A stretch of 64,000 bases of DNA from an uncultured Acidobacteriaceae bacterium. GTDB lineage: Bacteria > Acidobacteriota > Terriglobia > Terriglobales > Acidobacteriaceae. This document shows positions 1 to 8,752 of the stretch, piece by piece. The notes under the pieces are model-generated. The model saw nothing but the letters and a program-made list of their open reading frames with translations, had not been told where the DNA came from and did no database searches. How positions within the stretch are numbered: the first letter of the stretch is position 1; every line of letters starts with the position of its first letter. The stretch is from positions 62,001-126,000 of the forward strand of contig CAINJJ010000005.1 in the NCBI GenBank assembly GCA_903849645.1, read 5' to 3'. The position numbers were made by a program, and so were the translations under genes.

Positions 1-720
1 AAGGGCATTCTTGGTCCATACAAATTCTGGACTCAAGAAGTAGGGGAAATCATGGAAGAAAGGGAGCCGGATCTGAACTTTTGTGTTCCGGAGCGTCCGT
101 CTCTTGACCATTTCAACGCTGGAGCAGATATTCCCTTTGGGGTCTCAGTAGCCAATATCTTCCATGCGATGGTGGATTTCACTGAATTCCTGCGGACCGT
201 GGATACGGAGTTGGTGCGAAAGGACATGGCCCGGTTGGAAGACATGCTCATGCCTGCTAACTTCAGCAGCATGGTTGGAGAGTTCATCACAAGCAATCTC
301 CCAAAGCACTGCCCAACCATTGCAAAGAACGCGTACCACAATGGCCACCCTGATTTATTGCCAGCCTGCAAATACCCAAGGAATGCGGCGCAGCATGTAG
401 GATCGGACGGAATCGAGGTAAAGGCTTCTCGCTATTTGAAGGGTTGGCAGGGTCATAACCCAGAAGATGTTTGGCTTATGGTCTTTGTGTTTGAAGGGGG
501 TCGCCCCTCCGATGCAATCAAGGCAAATGGAATGGTCCGGTTCCGTTTCCTGGCGGTATACGGCGCTTTGATTGAAAAATGCGACTGGAAGTTTGCAGGG
601 CGGAGCCAGACAAGCCGACGAACAATCACGGCAACAGTTCTGCCGTCAGGCTTCGAGAAAATGGCAAAGAACTGGATTTACAAAGCGCCCCCGTCACAGT
701 CAAACTCGAGGTCGATCTGA
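1..720 (+). CDS. Putative PD-(D/E)xK restriction endonuclease, 5'-partial
   Basis: The frame is open and protein-like from base 1 (it reads KGILGPYKFW...), so the gene probably begins before the window. An ATG at 52 with a GGGGAA upstream is a less likely start. Counting from that ATG, P100-D101 is followed 21 residues later by E122-V-K124, the spacing expected of a PD-(D/E)xK nuclease core. After it comes a hydrophobic beta strand (VWLMVFVFE), as in that fold. The gene converges on a DNA methyltransferase and their 3' ends overlap by 43 bp, so the natural reading is the cleaving half of a type II restriction-modification system. The motif and context are seen; the enzymatic role is inferred and no named restriction-enzyme family was recognised. 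The DNA looks less GC-rich than the rest of the window, suggesting transfer. Confidence 0.6.
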   Translation, partial: KGILGPYKFWTQEVGEIMEEREPDLNFCVPERPSLDHFNAGADIPFGVSVANIFHAMVDFTEFLRTVDTELVRKDMARLEDMLMPANFSSMVGEFITSNLPKHCPTIAKNAYHNGHPDLLPACKYPRNAAQHVGSDGIEVKASRYLKGWQGHNPEDVWLMVFVFEGGRPSDAIKANGMVRFRFLAVYGALIEKCDWKFAGRSQTSRRTITATVLPSGFEKMAKNWIYKAPPSQSNSRSI

Positions 721-1652
721 TCCCGGTCTACAGGCACTTGCGACAACGGATTGATGGCACGGGAAGCCATCTGATAGAAAGTCTCGTATTTCTCAATCCC
801 TATACATCGGTATCCGATAGCCTCAGCGGCAGCCACAGTTGATCCTGACCCCATAAATGGATCGCAGATCACGCCCTCTCCCAGTGGCAGAATCGTCCAA
901 ACCAGTTCCCGCAAGAGTGCCTGAGGCTTCAGACTTGGATGTGGAGCGATCTCCCGCTCAGCTTTCGGTGTCCGCCCATAGTCGAGGATGTCGGAAAAGG
1001 GCAAACCTTCGGGCAAACGTCGAAGGCCTCCTGTACCGAACCGGCGAAGGCAGTCACTCACCGTCATTCCAACTGGCAGGGGTTTTCGAAAAATGCCCCA
1101 TGGCTCGTAGGCGCCACGAGGGAGCGAGCAAACACCGGGAAATTCCTCCTCGGCATTCTTCGGGCGATCTCCTCCTCTCAGGGTGCGGACAATTCTGATG
1201 ACCTGTCCTCTGAACTCAAGTCCTCCCTCTACCAAAGCCGAGTAGACCAACTGGGCAAGGAAGGAGTTGGAAGCCAGAATGATGTGCCCACCAGGCACAA
1301 GTGCGTGCAAAGCGACCTTTGCCCATTCTGTGAAGAAACGAGAGAGTTGCCTTCTCTCTTTCTCGTTTAGTGCGGTGAATCGAGGAAGAGGCTGGCGAAC
1401 CGAACCGTCGAATGAAGGGGGAATACGCCAAATGCCCCCGTTTCCATTCGCCCGCTTCTCAATTTGGTCGAATTGGTATTCCTTCACGCCGTAAGGTGGG
1501 TCTGTGACAATTCCGTGGATCGAGCCGGCAGGAATTCGGCCAAGCCATTCAATGCAATCGGCATGAAGGATCAGCGCCTTGCCCACACTGGCATGGATAT
1601 AATCCAACGCCAAATCGCCGGGTTCAGTCTTCGCCACGCTCATAGGATTCAT
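678..1652 (-). CDS. Beta-class site-specific DNA methyltransferase (probably N6-adenine)
   Basis: A 324-aa protein from the ATG at 1652. A longer frame reaches a TTG at 1703, and a second ATG lies at 1643. The catalytic motif DPPYG sits at about residues 51-55. The AdoMet-binding motif FMGSGST lies near residues 266-272, followed by GYRCIGIEKY. Catalytic motif first, then target-recognition region, then AdoMet motif is the beta-class order, and DPPY favours adenine N6 over cytosine N4. The enzyme would protect the host at the site cut by the convergent nuclease gene, with which it shares 43 bp of 3' sequence. The recognition sequence cannot be deduced. Family is confident; pairing with the neighbour as one restriction-modification unit is inference from position. 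Confidence 0.9.
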   Translation of the reverse strand: MNPMSVAKTEPGDLALDYIHASVGKALILHADCIEWLGRIPAGSIHGIVTDPPYGVKEYQFDQIEKRANGNGGIWRIPPSFDGSVRQPLPRFTALNEKERRQLSRFFTEWAKVALHALVPGGHIILASNSFLAQLVYSALVEGGLEFRGQVIRIVRTLRGGDRPKNAEEEFPGVCSLPRGAYEPWGIFRKPLPVGMTVSDCLRRFGTGGLRRLPEGLPFSDILDYGRTPKAEREIAPHPSLKPQALLRELVWTILPLGEGVICDPFMGSGSTVAAAEAIGYRCIGIEKYETFYQMASRAINPLSQVPVDRDQIDLEFDCDGGAL

Positions 1653-1956
1653 CGTAGCGTACAACCTGTTCCGCCGAATGGAATTGCACGTCCGCTTGCC
1701 CAAGATGTGCTGTTATGGGAATCGTTCCCCGCAGCGCGGCTGGGGACTGAGCCAGGGCGACGGCTTGCGAGGTGGCGGCCTCTCTCCAGACGCGGACCGG
1801 GGTCCACTTGATGTCAATGTGTACTCAAAGGGTGCGGATCATCTGGTCAATCGAATACGGGGCCATGACGGGCAGTTGCCAGGCGAGGTCCGCTCGCGGG
1901 CGGGTTCCGAACCTTCTCTGGTCCATGCGAAAATGGGCCACAAGGCACTGCTGCCC

Positions 1957-2457
1957 ATGACCGTCTCCGCCGCTCTCTACCTCGCAGCGCTTCGCTTCCG
2001 CCTGGCCGCGCCCGCCGACCGTGCCGCGCTCATTCCTCTGATCAATGCGGCCTTTGCGATCGAGACTTTTCTCGAAGGCAAGCGCACGGACGAGCCGCGG
2101 CTGGCCGCGATGATGGAGAAGGGCAGCATCCTCTTGGCGGAGGGCGGTTCAGGGCAGTTTCTGGGCTGCGTTTACACGGAGCTGCGCGGCGACCGGGGCT
2201 ATCTGGGGATGCTGGCCGTCGATCCTGTGCATCAGGGCACGGGGCTTGCCCGCCGACTGGCCGCGGCGGCCGAGGATCGGTTTCGCGCCCTGGGCTGTGT
2301 GGCGGTGGACATCAGCGTACTGAACCTGCGGCCCGAGTTGCCGCGCATCTACCGGCGCTACGGGTACGTCGAGACCGGCACGGAGGAGTTCCGCATGGCG
2401 CGCACTCTCAGGGACGCCGCCGCGTGCCACTGCATCGTGATGACGAAGCCGCTCTGA
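1957..2457 (+). CDS. GNAT-family N-acetyltransferase
   Basis: A 166-aa protein from ATG 1957; an in-frame ATG at 1933 is an alternative, and the frame is open further upstream without protein-like sequence. The core reads YLGMLAVDPVHQGTGLARRL, matching the GNAT acetyl-CoA pyrophosphate loop (Q/RxxGxG/A), followed by an alpha helix and DISVLNLRPELPRIYRRYGY, the usual C-terminal substrate-side segment. It should transfer an acetyl group from acetyl-CoA to an amine, but the substrate cannot be told from sequence. It stands alone, converging tail to tail on the CE15 esterase gene with a single base between the stop codons. Confidence 0.85.
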   Translation: MTVSAALYLAALRFRLAAPADRAALIPLINAAFAIETFLEGKRTDEPRLAAMMEKGSILLAEGGSGQFLGCVYTELRGDRGYLGMLAVDPVHQGTGLARRLAAAAEDRFRALGCVAVDISVLNLRPELPRIYRRYGYVETGTEEFRMARTLRDAAACHCIVMTKPL

Positions 2458-2458
2458 C

Positions 2459-5236
2459 CTACTTCGCGGGGGGCGCGTGGAGGTAGCGGCCGGCAAACTC
2501 AAGGAATGTGGGCCAGTTGGGCGCAGGCGTGTGCCCGAAGGTGTGCTGCCGGAAGCCCAGGTCGCCCGTGATGAGCGCGGTGTCGGTGGGCGGGTACTCG
2601 TCGCTGGCGAGGCCCTGCCTGCCCAGCAGCCGGTAGACCGGTCCCGCGGCCACCTCGGCCAGAAACATCCCCCGCGCATCTGCCCATGCATCTCCGCCGG
2701 GGTTTGCATACCCGTCGCCGGTGCTCGCGCCCGCTCCCACAAAAACCGGCCGCGGGGCGCAGAGGGCAATCAACTCATGGTTGTCCACGGGCAGGTCGCC
2801 GGGCGTCAACGGGCCCCCGTATTTGAGAAAATTGCCGTCCATCCAGTGGTAGAGCTCCTTGTCGGCCACGTGCGACAGGGGCTCGCCGAAGATGTGGCGG
2901 TAGAGCTTGGCGCCGCCTTCGCCCGAAGAGCTGCTGTAGACAATGGCAAAGCGCGGATCCCAGGCCATGGCCACCAGGGCCGTCTTGCCAAAGCGGGAGT
3001 GGCCCTCAAGACCCACCTGGCGGGCATCGATGTCCTTGTCGGTCTCGAAGTAGTCCAGGGCGCGGCTGGCGCCCCACGCCCAGGCCTTGATGGCGCCCCA
3101 GTCTTCAAGGCCGCGCGGCTGGCCCTTGCTCATGAGGCCGATGATGCCCTCGGTCAAGCCTGAGCCGTCATCCGCCTGAAAGCTGGTGGGCAGCAGAACC
3201 GCGTAGCCCCAGCCTTTGGCCAGCACCTGCTCCTCCCAGGGAACCCCGCGGTTGCCCGGACCTCCGGGAATCATCTCCGGTATGGATTTGGTGATGGCCT
3301 GCAGGAACTCCTTGCTGAAGGCCAGCTCCATGATGACGGGAACAGGGCCGGGGGCATGGGCGGGGGTGACGAGCAGCAGGTCGATGTTGACGGCCAACTG
3401 CGGATAAGACGCGTTGTCCACACGGCCGGCGAGCCGCTTGGAGACCACCGGGAAATCACCCACCTTGTCGGCGGCGGAGCTGACCACCTCCCAGGTGACT
3501 TTGGGCAGGTTGGCGGGCGCCCGGCCGAGGATCTCGCGGTCATAGTCTTCGACAATCTCGGGACGGCGCATGTCCCACCAGATCTGCGCCGAGGCGACGG
3601 GCTCGCCGTTCTTGAGCACGAGGGGGTCCGGCAGATGGGGATAGACATTGGCCCTGGCTTCATCGAAATTTGCGGCATCGGGGGCGCGCATATCGCTGCT
3701 GCCCGCGGGGCGGAGTTGCTTGATGCCGAGCAGGTCGAGGAGCCGGCGGTGGTCCTGTTCGGCGGTGAGGTGCACCGGGGGCGGTGCAGGGGTGTCGGGA
3801 GCGGCCCCAGGGCCGTGGAGATAGCGGGCGGCGAAGTTGAGGAAAGTGGGCCAGTTGGGGCCCGGCGTGTGTCCGCCGGCGTGTTGGCGGAAGGCGATCT
3901 CGCCGTCGATCAAAGGCGTTTCGATGGGCGGAAAGACCGTGGTCCCCATGTCGCGCTTGCCCTGGAGCCGATAGACTGGCCCGGCGGCGGCGGCGGCCAG
4001 AAACATTCCTTTGGCGTCCACCCAGCCGTCGCCATCGGTGGCCCCGCCGGAGACGAAAACGGGGCGCGGCGCGCAGAGGGCGATGAGCTCGTGGTTATCC
4101 ACGGGCAGGTCGCCGGGGGTCAGCGGGCCGGCGTAGCGGAGGAAGTTGCCGGCCATCCAGTGGTACTCGCTGGAGGCGGCGACGTTGGCCAACTGTTCGC
4201 CGAAGACGTGCCGATAAAGCTTCGCGCCGCCCTCGCCGGAGGAGCTGACGTAGGCCACAGCCAGGCGGGGCTCATAGGCCATGGTGACGAGGGTCGCCTT
4301 GCCGTAGCGGGAGTGGCCCTCGAGGCCGACCTGCCTGGCGTCCACGTCCTTGTCGGTCTCAAAGTAGTCGATGGCCCGGCTGGCGCCCCAGGCCCAGGCG
4401 CGCAGAGTGCCCCAGTCGTCGGGCTTGCGCGGCTGCCCCTTGTTCATGAGGCCGATGATGCCTTCGGTGAGCCCGGCGCCGTTGTCAGCCTGGTAGCTGG
4501 TAGGGATCAGTTCGGCATAGCCCCAGCCCCTGGCCAGCACCTGTTGCTGCCAGGTCGGGCCGTCCCCAGGCTTGGGGGCAAACTGCGGAAACCGCTTCGC
4601 CAGCATCTCCATGAACTCCCTGCTGAAGCCGAACTCCATGATCACCGGCACGGGTCCCTTCGCGTTCGCAGGGGTGGTCAGGGTCAGGTCGATCTCCACC
4701 TTGATGGCAGGAAAATCCGAGTTGTCCGCGTGTCCCTTGAGCTGCTTGGTCACCACCGGCACGCCGCCGTTGGTCTCGCGGGTGACGCTGACCACCTCCC
4801 AGGTAACTTTGGGCAGGTTGGCGGGGACGCGGCCCACAATCTCGCGGTCGAACAGTTCGACAATCTCCGGCCGACGCCTGGTCCACCACATTTGGGCCGA
4901 AGTCACGGGCTTGCCGTCATTGAACTTGAGCGGGTCGGGCAGATTCGGGTAGAGGTCGGCCTTCGACTCGTCGTAGTTGGCTGCGTTGGGAGACTTTGCG
5001 TCGCCATCCGCGCCCCGGCGGAGTTCCTTGATGCCCAACAGATCCATCATGCGCTGGTGGTCCTTTTCAGTGGCCGCCATGATGGCCAACTGCTCGGCCG
5101 TGGGCGTGAAGCGGGGGGGAGGGGGCGGGGCGGGGGCTGGAGCCTGCGCCCACGGACGCGCTGCTGCGGTTCCAAGCAGGAGAATGGGGATCAAAAGGGC
5201 AAACCGGCAGGGGGTGTTTGACAGCGAGCGGAACAT
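2459..5236 (-). CDS. Secreted tandem-domain CE15 glucuronoyl esterase
   Basis: A 925-aa protein with a signal peptide (about residues 1-31, ending ARPWAQA) and two full copies of one alpha/beta-hydrolase domain, about residues 45-475 and 485-925. Each copy has the CE15 nucleophile motif GHSR(Y/F)GK with serine at S309 and S747, 438 residues apart. Each also carries AWAWGASRA(I/L)DYFETDKD, LPVDNHELIALCAPRPVFV and a late FRQH..GHTP.PNWPTFL segment that should hold the catalytic histidine. Bacterial CE15 enzymes cleave ester bonds between glucuronic acid of xylan and lignin alcohols. Both copies keep the apparent catalytic residues, so both may be active. An outer-membrane protein gene lies 114 nt upstream on the same strand. 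Family assignment is strong; substrate is inferred from the family. Confidence 0.85.
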   Translation of the reverse strand: MFRSLSNTPCRFALLIPILLLGTAAARPWAQAPAPAPPPPPRFTPTAEQLAIMAATEKDHQRMMDLLGIKELRRGADGDAKSPNAANYDESKADLYPNLPDPLKFNDGKPVTSAQMWWTRRRPEIVELFDREIVGRVPANLPKVTWEVVSVTRETNGGVPVVTKQLKGHADNSDFPAIKVEIDLTLTTPANAKGPVPVIMEFGFSREFMEMLAKRFPQFAPKPGDGPTWQQQVLARGWGYAELIPTSYQADNGAGLTEGIIGLMNKGQPRKPDDWGTLRAWAWGASRAIDYFETDKDVDARQVGLEGHSRYGKATLVTMAYEPRLAVAYVSSSGEGGAKLYRHVFGEQLANVAASSEYHWMAGNFLRYAGPLTPGDLPVDNHELIALCAPRPVFVSGGATDGDGWVDAKGMFLAAAAAGPVYRLQGKRDMGTTVFPPIETPLIDGEIAFRQHAGGHTPGPNWPTFLNFAARYLHGPGAAPDTPAPPPVHLTAEQDHRRLLDLLGIKQLRPAGSSDMRAPDAANFDEARANVYPHLPDPLVLKNGEPVASAQIWWDMRRPEIVEDYDREILGRAPANLPKVTWEVVSSAADKVGDFPVVSKRLAGRVDNASYPQLAVNIDLLLVTPAHAPGPVPVIMELAFSKEFLQAITKSIPEMIPGGPGNRGVPWEEQVLAKGWGYAVLLPTSFQADDGSGLTEGIIGLMSKGQPRGLEDWGAIKAWAWGASRALDYFETDKDIDARQVGLEGHSRFGKTALVAMAWDPRFAIVYSSSSGEGGAKLYRHIFGEPLSHVADKELYHWMDGNFLKYGGPLTPGDLPVDNHELIALCAPRPVFVGAGASTGDGYANPGGDAWADARGMFLAEVAAGPVYRLLGRQGLASDEYPPTDTALITGDLGFRQHTFGHTPAPNWPTFLEFAGRYLHAPPAK

Positions 5237-5350
5237 GGGCGCCTCGATTCAGCCCGCCTGGCAGAAGTGGGCGGGGACGGCCCAAGATTATCGATTTACC
5301 GGGAGGACGGCAAGCGCGAGCCGAGCGTGGCGTGGATTCGGGATGTCTTC

Positions 5351-6316
5351 TCAACGCCCCAGCAGGCGGGCGATGGTTGCGTTTGGCGGCCGCGGGCCAA
5401 AGCGCACCCGTCTGGCCCAGGTGATGCCCGCCAGCACCATTTGCCGGGGAGCGCCGGCGGTGTACTGCCGTGAGTACGCCGCGTCCAGTACGAGGTTGGG
5501 CCGCAGGTTATAGGTGGCCCCGGCCAGCGCCGCGCCAAAGCGGTTGGAGGTGCCCGGTTGGGGCCCGCCGCAACTCTCCAGAATCAGAGTCAGCCTGCGG
5601 CTGGCGGGCCGGGAAAGAGCCATCCCAAACTGTGCCGCGCCCTCGCCCCCGTGCGGGCCGCCGGCCAGCATCCCGACGGTGTTGAAGTCGATGTGACTTT
5701 TGCCCAGGTCGCGGCTGACCAGCAGCACGAATTGGTGATCGAAGAAGCCTGAGCCAAACCCTTTGGCGGGATTTGCAGTGGGAATCTTCATTCCGTACGA
5801 GAAAGCCATCGCCGGCCTCCACCTGCCCTGGTCCAGAAACCGGTAGGTCGTGCTGAGGCACTGGTCGCCGATTCCCTTCAGGGGCTGAACCCCGCCGCCG
5901 CGCTGCGCGATCTGGTTCACGATTCCCCAGCGCAACTCGGTTCTGGGGTTCAGGCCATAGCGCATGCTGGACGCGAGGATCTGCTGGTGAACGCCCATCC
6001 CCATGGGCTGGTACTGCCAGCCGTAGTCGGTCTCAAGGTTGCCGCAGGGGGTGGCGACCGCGCCACCGTCCCACATGGGCCGCGAAGGGCTGGCCACCAC
6101 CTCGCCATCGTTGCAAGGATCGACTTTTTGGGCCGCCGGCCCTGGCTCGACGGCAGACACAGCGGCAGGGCCGGGGACGAAGGAAGGGGCAACTGCTTCG
6201 CGGGAGAGCATGGCCATTTCCGGCGGCGCCTGCGCCTGGGCAATTGCACAGCGTTCAAAAAGCAGGGTGGAGATCGCCATAGCCGCCAATATCACGGCCC
6301 ATCGTTTTGCTCTCAT
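5351..6316 (-). CDS. Outer-membrane beta-barrel protein (phenol-degradation MetA-like)
   Basis: A 321-aa protein with a signal peptide (MRAKRWAVILAAMAISTLLF, then CAIAQAQA). The mature part has alternating polar/hydrophobic strands (LETDYGWQYQP, RTELRWGIVNQ, RPAMAFSYGMKIPTA, HQFVLLVSRDLGK, LILESCGG, LVLDAAYSRQY) typical of the outer-membrane family first noted beside meta-cleavage phenol operons. That family's function is poorly defined; transport across the outer membrane is usually assumed. The ATG at 6316 has GAGG 7 nt upstream. It lies upstream of the CE15 gene on the same strand, so joint expression is possible. Family call is from pattern recognition only. Confidence 0.65.
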   Translation of the reverse strand: MRAKRWAVILAAMAISTLLFERCAIAQAQAPPEMAMLSREAVAPSFVPGPAAVSAVEPGPAAQKVDPCNDGEVVASPSRPMWDGGAVATPCGNLETDYGWQYQPMGMGVHQQILASSMRYGLNPRTELRWGIVNQIAQRGGGVQPLKGIGDQCLSTTYRFLDQGRWRPAMAFSYGMKIPTANPAKGFGSGFFDHQFVLLVSRDLGKSHIDFNTVGMLAGGPHGGEGAAQFGMALSRPASRRLTLILESCGGPQPGTSNRFGAALAGATYNLRPNLVLDAAYSRQYTAGAPRQMVLAGITWARRVRFGPRPPNATIARLLGR

Positions 6317-6329
6317 GGGACTGCCTCAA

Positions 6330-6452
6330 TCAGCCCTTACCGGAAGGCCGGATCTTCTTTGGGCGGCGGCCCGGAGCCGGTGCCTGCGGAAGCGGCAACC
6401 CAGAAAGGGCGTGGGCGGTGGAAGCGCGCCCAGAGAGGTTTTCGGCAGACAT
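6330..6452 (-). CDS. Possible 40-aa upstream ORF before the outer-membrane gene
   Basis: An ATG at 6452 preceded by AAGGAAATCTA opens a 40-codon frame (start MSAENLSGRASTAHALSG) that is proline-rich and basic at its end (GRRPKKIRPSGKG). It stops at 6330, only 13 nt before the start of the outer-membrane protein gene. The ribosome-binding site and tight spacing suggest a translated, perhaps coupled, leader peptide. Against this, the composition could come from any GC-rich intergenic DNA, and no homologue was recognised. Confidence 0.35.
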   Translation of the reverse strand: MSAENLSGRASTAHALSGLPLPQAPAPGRRPKKIRPSGKG

Positions 6453-6773
6453 TAGATTTCCTTCATGATTTGGCGCAGAGAGTTAGCGGGAGCACAGGAC
6501 CGAAGTAACTCCGCCCGGCCTGTTCCATGGGGCGGGAGTTAGGGGTTTTTCAGTTCTGAGTGGCTCAATGACCGGTGTTCCAGGGGGCCAGCGGGCGGGC
6601 CGTTGGGAGCGGGTCTGAGAAGGAGCGAAGCACACCGGGAATCTTCAAGTTTTCATCTCTGCTGCCGATGACGGAAGTGTCCGGGGGCTCCAGCGCAGCC
6701 GCGGCAACAGGCCAGCGGGGTGGGCAGCGATGGAGTGACGGGCCTCCCCGCATCGAGAAAGGAAATCTTCGCT
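6453..6773. other. Intergenic region between divergent genes
   Basis: This 321-bp stretch separates the minus-strand outer-membrane unit from the plus-strand chemoreceptor, so promoters for both should be here. Apart from the plus-strand hairpin at 6506-6550 nothing could be identified. A cyclic-di-GMP riboswitch was looked for because they often precede chemoreceptors, but the conserved core is absent. Confidence 0.5.
6506..6550 (+). terminator. Hairpin plus T-run upstream of the chemoreceptor gene
   Basis: TAACTCCGCCC (6506-6516) pairs with GGGCGGGAGTTA (6530-6541) with one bulged G, and five T residues follow at 6546-6550. This is a plus-strand intrinsic terminator shape, yet no plus-strand gene lies directly upstream. 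It may end a small RNA or act as an attenuator in the leader of the chemoreceptor gene. Confidence 0.45.
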
Positions 6774-8486
6774 ATGTCCGCATTTCGCAACCTTCCCATC
6801 GCACGCAAGTTCGCCGTTGCGTTTGGCATTGTCTGCAGCCTCTGCATCGTGTTGGGGGTCTACTCCACAGTTACGTTCCGGGCCATCGCGTCGCGTTCCG
6901 CGGATATTGACACGGATTCGTTTCCGTCGGTGATTCTGCTGTCGCAGGTTCGCGGCTCGGCCAACACCATCCGCCGGGAGGACCTTGAGCTGCTGCTCTG
7001 CCAGACGGCGGCCTGCACCGCGGACCACGGGGCAAAGCGGCTGAAGTCCATCGAAAGCTATCAGTCTTCCATGAAGACCTATGGGACGATGTTCGATACA
7101 TCGGAAGAGCGCGATCTCTATCAAAAGGCCACGACCAACTTTGGCCAATATATGGACGCCAGCAATCGGGCGCTGGCGCTGCTGACTGCCGGCAAGACGG
7201 GGGATGCGCTGGACCTGATCTCCTCGGATGCCGTGCTGGCCGAGTTCAACGCGGGCCTTGGCTCGATTAGTGACTCTCTCGATTTCAATGCCAGGACCGG
7301 CATGGACGAGGCGAACTTCATGGCGCAATCCAGCAGCCGCGCCACCTGGGTGAACACGGGCGCCACCTTGCTCATTGTGCTGCTCTGCGGGTTTGTTGGC
7401 CTGGTGCTCACCCGGCTCATCGCGCCGCCGCTGCAGGCCGCGACCGCCGCGCTGGAGCGAGTTGCGGAGAAGGACCTGACGGTTCATGTGGACGAGTCCG
7501 GCACGGACGAGATTGGCCGCATGACGACGGCGCTCAACACAAGCGTGGGCTCGATGCGCTCGGTGCTGCAGTCGGTGGCCCAGGGCGCGGAGACGCTCTC
7601 TGCCGCCACCACCGAGATCAGCGCGCGCTCGGTGCAAACCGCGGGCAACGCCCACACGCAGTCGAGCAAGACCAACCAGATTGCCGCGGCGGCGCAGGAG
7701 ATGACGGCGACCATTGGCGAGATCAGCCACAACGCGGAGAGCGCGGCAGGGTCAAGCCGGGAATCGGCCGAGGTCGCCAACCAGGGGGGCGCGGTGATGC
7801 AGGCCGCCGCGATCACGATGGAAAAGATTGCCGCCGCAACCAGTTCAGTGGAGGCCAAGATGACCTCGCTGGCCCATCGCTCCGAAGAGATTGGAAAAGT
7901 GGTCAGCGTGATCCAGGAGATCAGCGAACAGACGAACCTGCTGGCGCTCAACGCGGCGATTGAAGCGGCACGGGCCGGGGAGCACGGGCGCGGGTTTGCG
8001 GTGGTTGCCGGCGAAGTGCGCCGCCTGGCCGAAAGGACCAAGGGGGCGACCGAGGAGATCGCCGGCACGATCCGCAGCATCCAGGAAGAGACGCGCGAGA
8101 CTCTGCACGTGATGCAGGACAGCCGCTCCGCTGTAGAGACGGGCATGGGCGAGACCGCGCACGCGCGGCAGAGCCTGGAGGCCATCATCGAGTCCTCACG
8201 GCAGGTGGAGCACCAGATTCATCTGATTGCCACGGCGGCCACCGAGCAGACGGCAGCGTCGAGCGAAATCTCGGAGAATGCCGGCCAGATTTCGCAACTG
8301 GCGACGGAGAACGCGCAGGGCGCCGAAGAGGCGGTCGAGGCCCTCAAAAACCTGGCCTCGCTGGCCAGCGATCTGGACGGCATGATTCGCAAGTTCCGGC
8401 TGGATGGCGGGATGCAATCCGGCAAGCGGTTCAGCACCAAGAGCCAGCCGGTTGCACAGACTTCCCTGCGGGCAACTCAGTTCTAA
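6774..8486 (+). CDS. Methyl-accepting chemotaxis protein
   Basis: A 570-aa protein from ATG 6774, placed behind AAGGAAA; an in-frame ATG at 6720 has no such site. The order is a short cytoplasmic N-terminus, TM1 ([19 protein letters not shown]), a periplasmic helical sensor of about 160 residues with the look of a four-helix bundle, TM2 ([18 protein letters not shown]), HAMP, and a long coiled-coil signalling domain. The hairpin tip [20 protein letters not shown] begins near residue 382 and is near-perfect consensus for CheA/CheW binding. No C-terminal CheR/CheB-tethering pentapeptide is visible; the protein ends SLRATQF. No che genes are nearby, so this is an orphan receptor whose ligand is unknown. 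Confidence 0.93.
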   Translation: MSAFRNLPIARKFAVAFGIVCSLCIVLGVYSTVTFRAIASRSADIDTDSFPSVILLSQVRGSANTIRREDLELLLCQTAACTADHGAKRLKSIESYQSSMKTYGTMFDTSEERDLYQKATTNFGQYMDASNRALALLTAGKTGDALDLISSDAVLAEFNAGLGSISDSLDFNARTGMDEANFMAQSSSRATWVNTGATLLIVLLCGFVGLVLTRLIAPPLQAATAALERVAEKDLTVHVDESGTDEIGRMTTALNTSVGSMRSVLQSVAQGAETLSAATTEISARSVQTAGNAHTQSSKTNQIAAAAQEMTATIGEISHNAESAAGSSRESAEVANQGGAVMQAAAITMEKIAAATSSVEAKMTSLAHRSEEIGKVVSVIQEISEQTNLLALNAAIEAARAGEHGRGFAVVAGEVRRLAERTKGATEEIAGTIRSIQEETRETLHVMQDSRSAVETGMGETAHARQSLEAIIESSRQVEHQIHLIATAATEQTAASSEISENAGQISQLATENAQGAEEAVEALKNLASLASDLDGMIRKFRLDGGMQSGKRFSTKSQPVAQTSLRATQF

Positions 8487-8580
8487 GCCCGCCCAAGCTG
8501 GCGGCGGCCAACCCCTGATCTGCGCTCCCGCGGCCTTGGCTCGCCGCGGGGGCAAACGGCCGCCGCCTCACTTTGCCTCC

Positions 8581-8610
8581 ACTGCCGGAGTTCGCTCCGG
8601 CAGTTTTTTT
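8581..8610 (+). terminator. Intrinsic terminator after the chemoreceptor gene
   Basis: ACTGCCGGAG, a TTCG tetraloop and CTCCGGCAGT form a perfect 10-bp stem followed by a run of T. It lies about 95 nt beyond the chemoreceptor stop codon and is the cleanest terminator in the window. Confidence 0.9.
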
Positions 8611-8752
8611 GTTGTCCGCCGAAAACCGCAACGGCTCCCTGCCCAGAATGCGCCGGAAGCTATGGTAGCCTCCGATTGAGGGCCATCGCCGTTCCCAGGC
8701 TTGGGATGCGGCGCGGTCAGGACCGAATACGACCTCCGGGGGAAAGACTCGC

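Noticed and set aside
3356..5221. 621-codon open frame opposite the CE15 gene
   Set aside because: It mirrors the coding frame of a clear enzyme and has the Gly/Val/Arg-rich composition of an antisense shadow in GC-rich DNA.
6453..6560. Cyclic-di-GMP riboswitch upstream of the chemoreceptor
   Set aside because: GCACAGGACCGAAG is superficially like part of the GEMM core, but the conserved partner segments and tetraloop receptor are missing.
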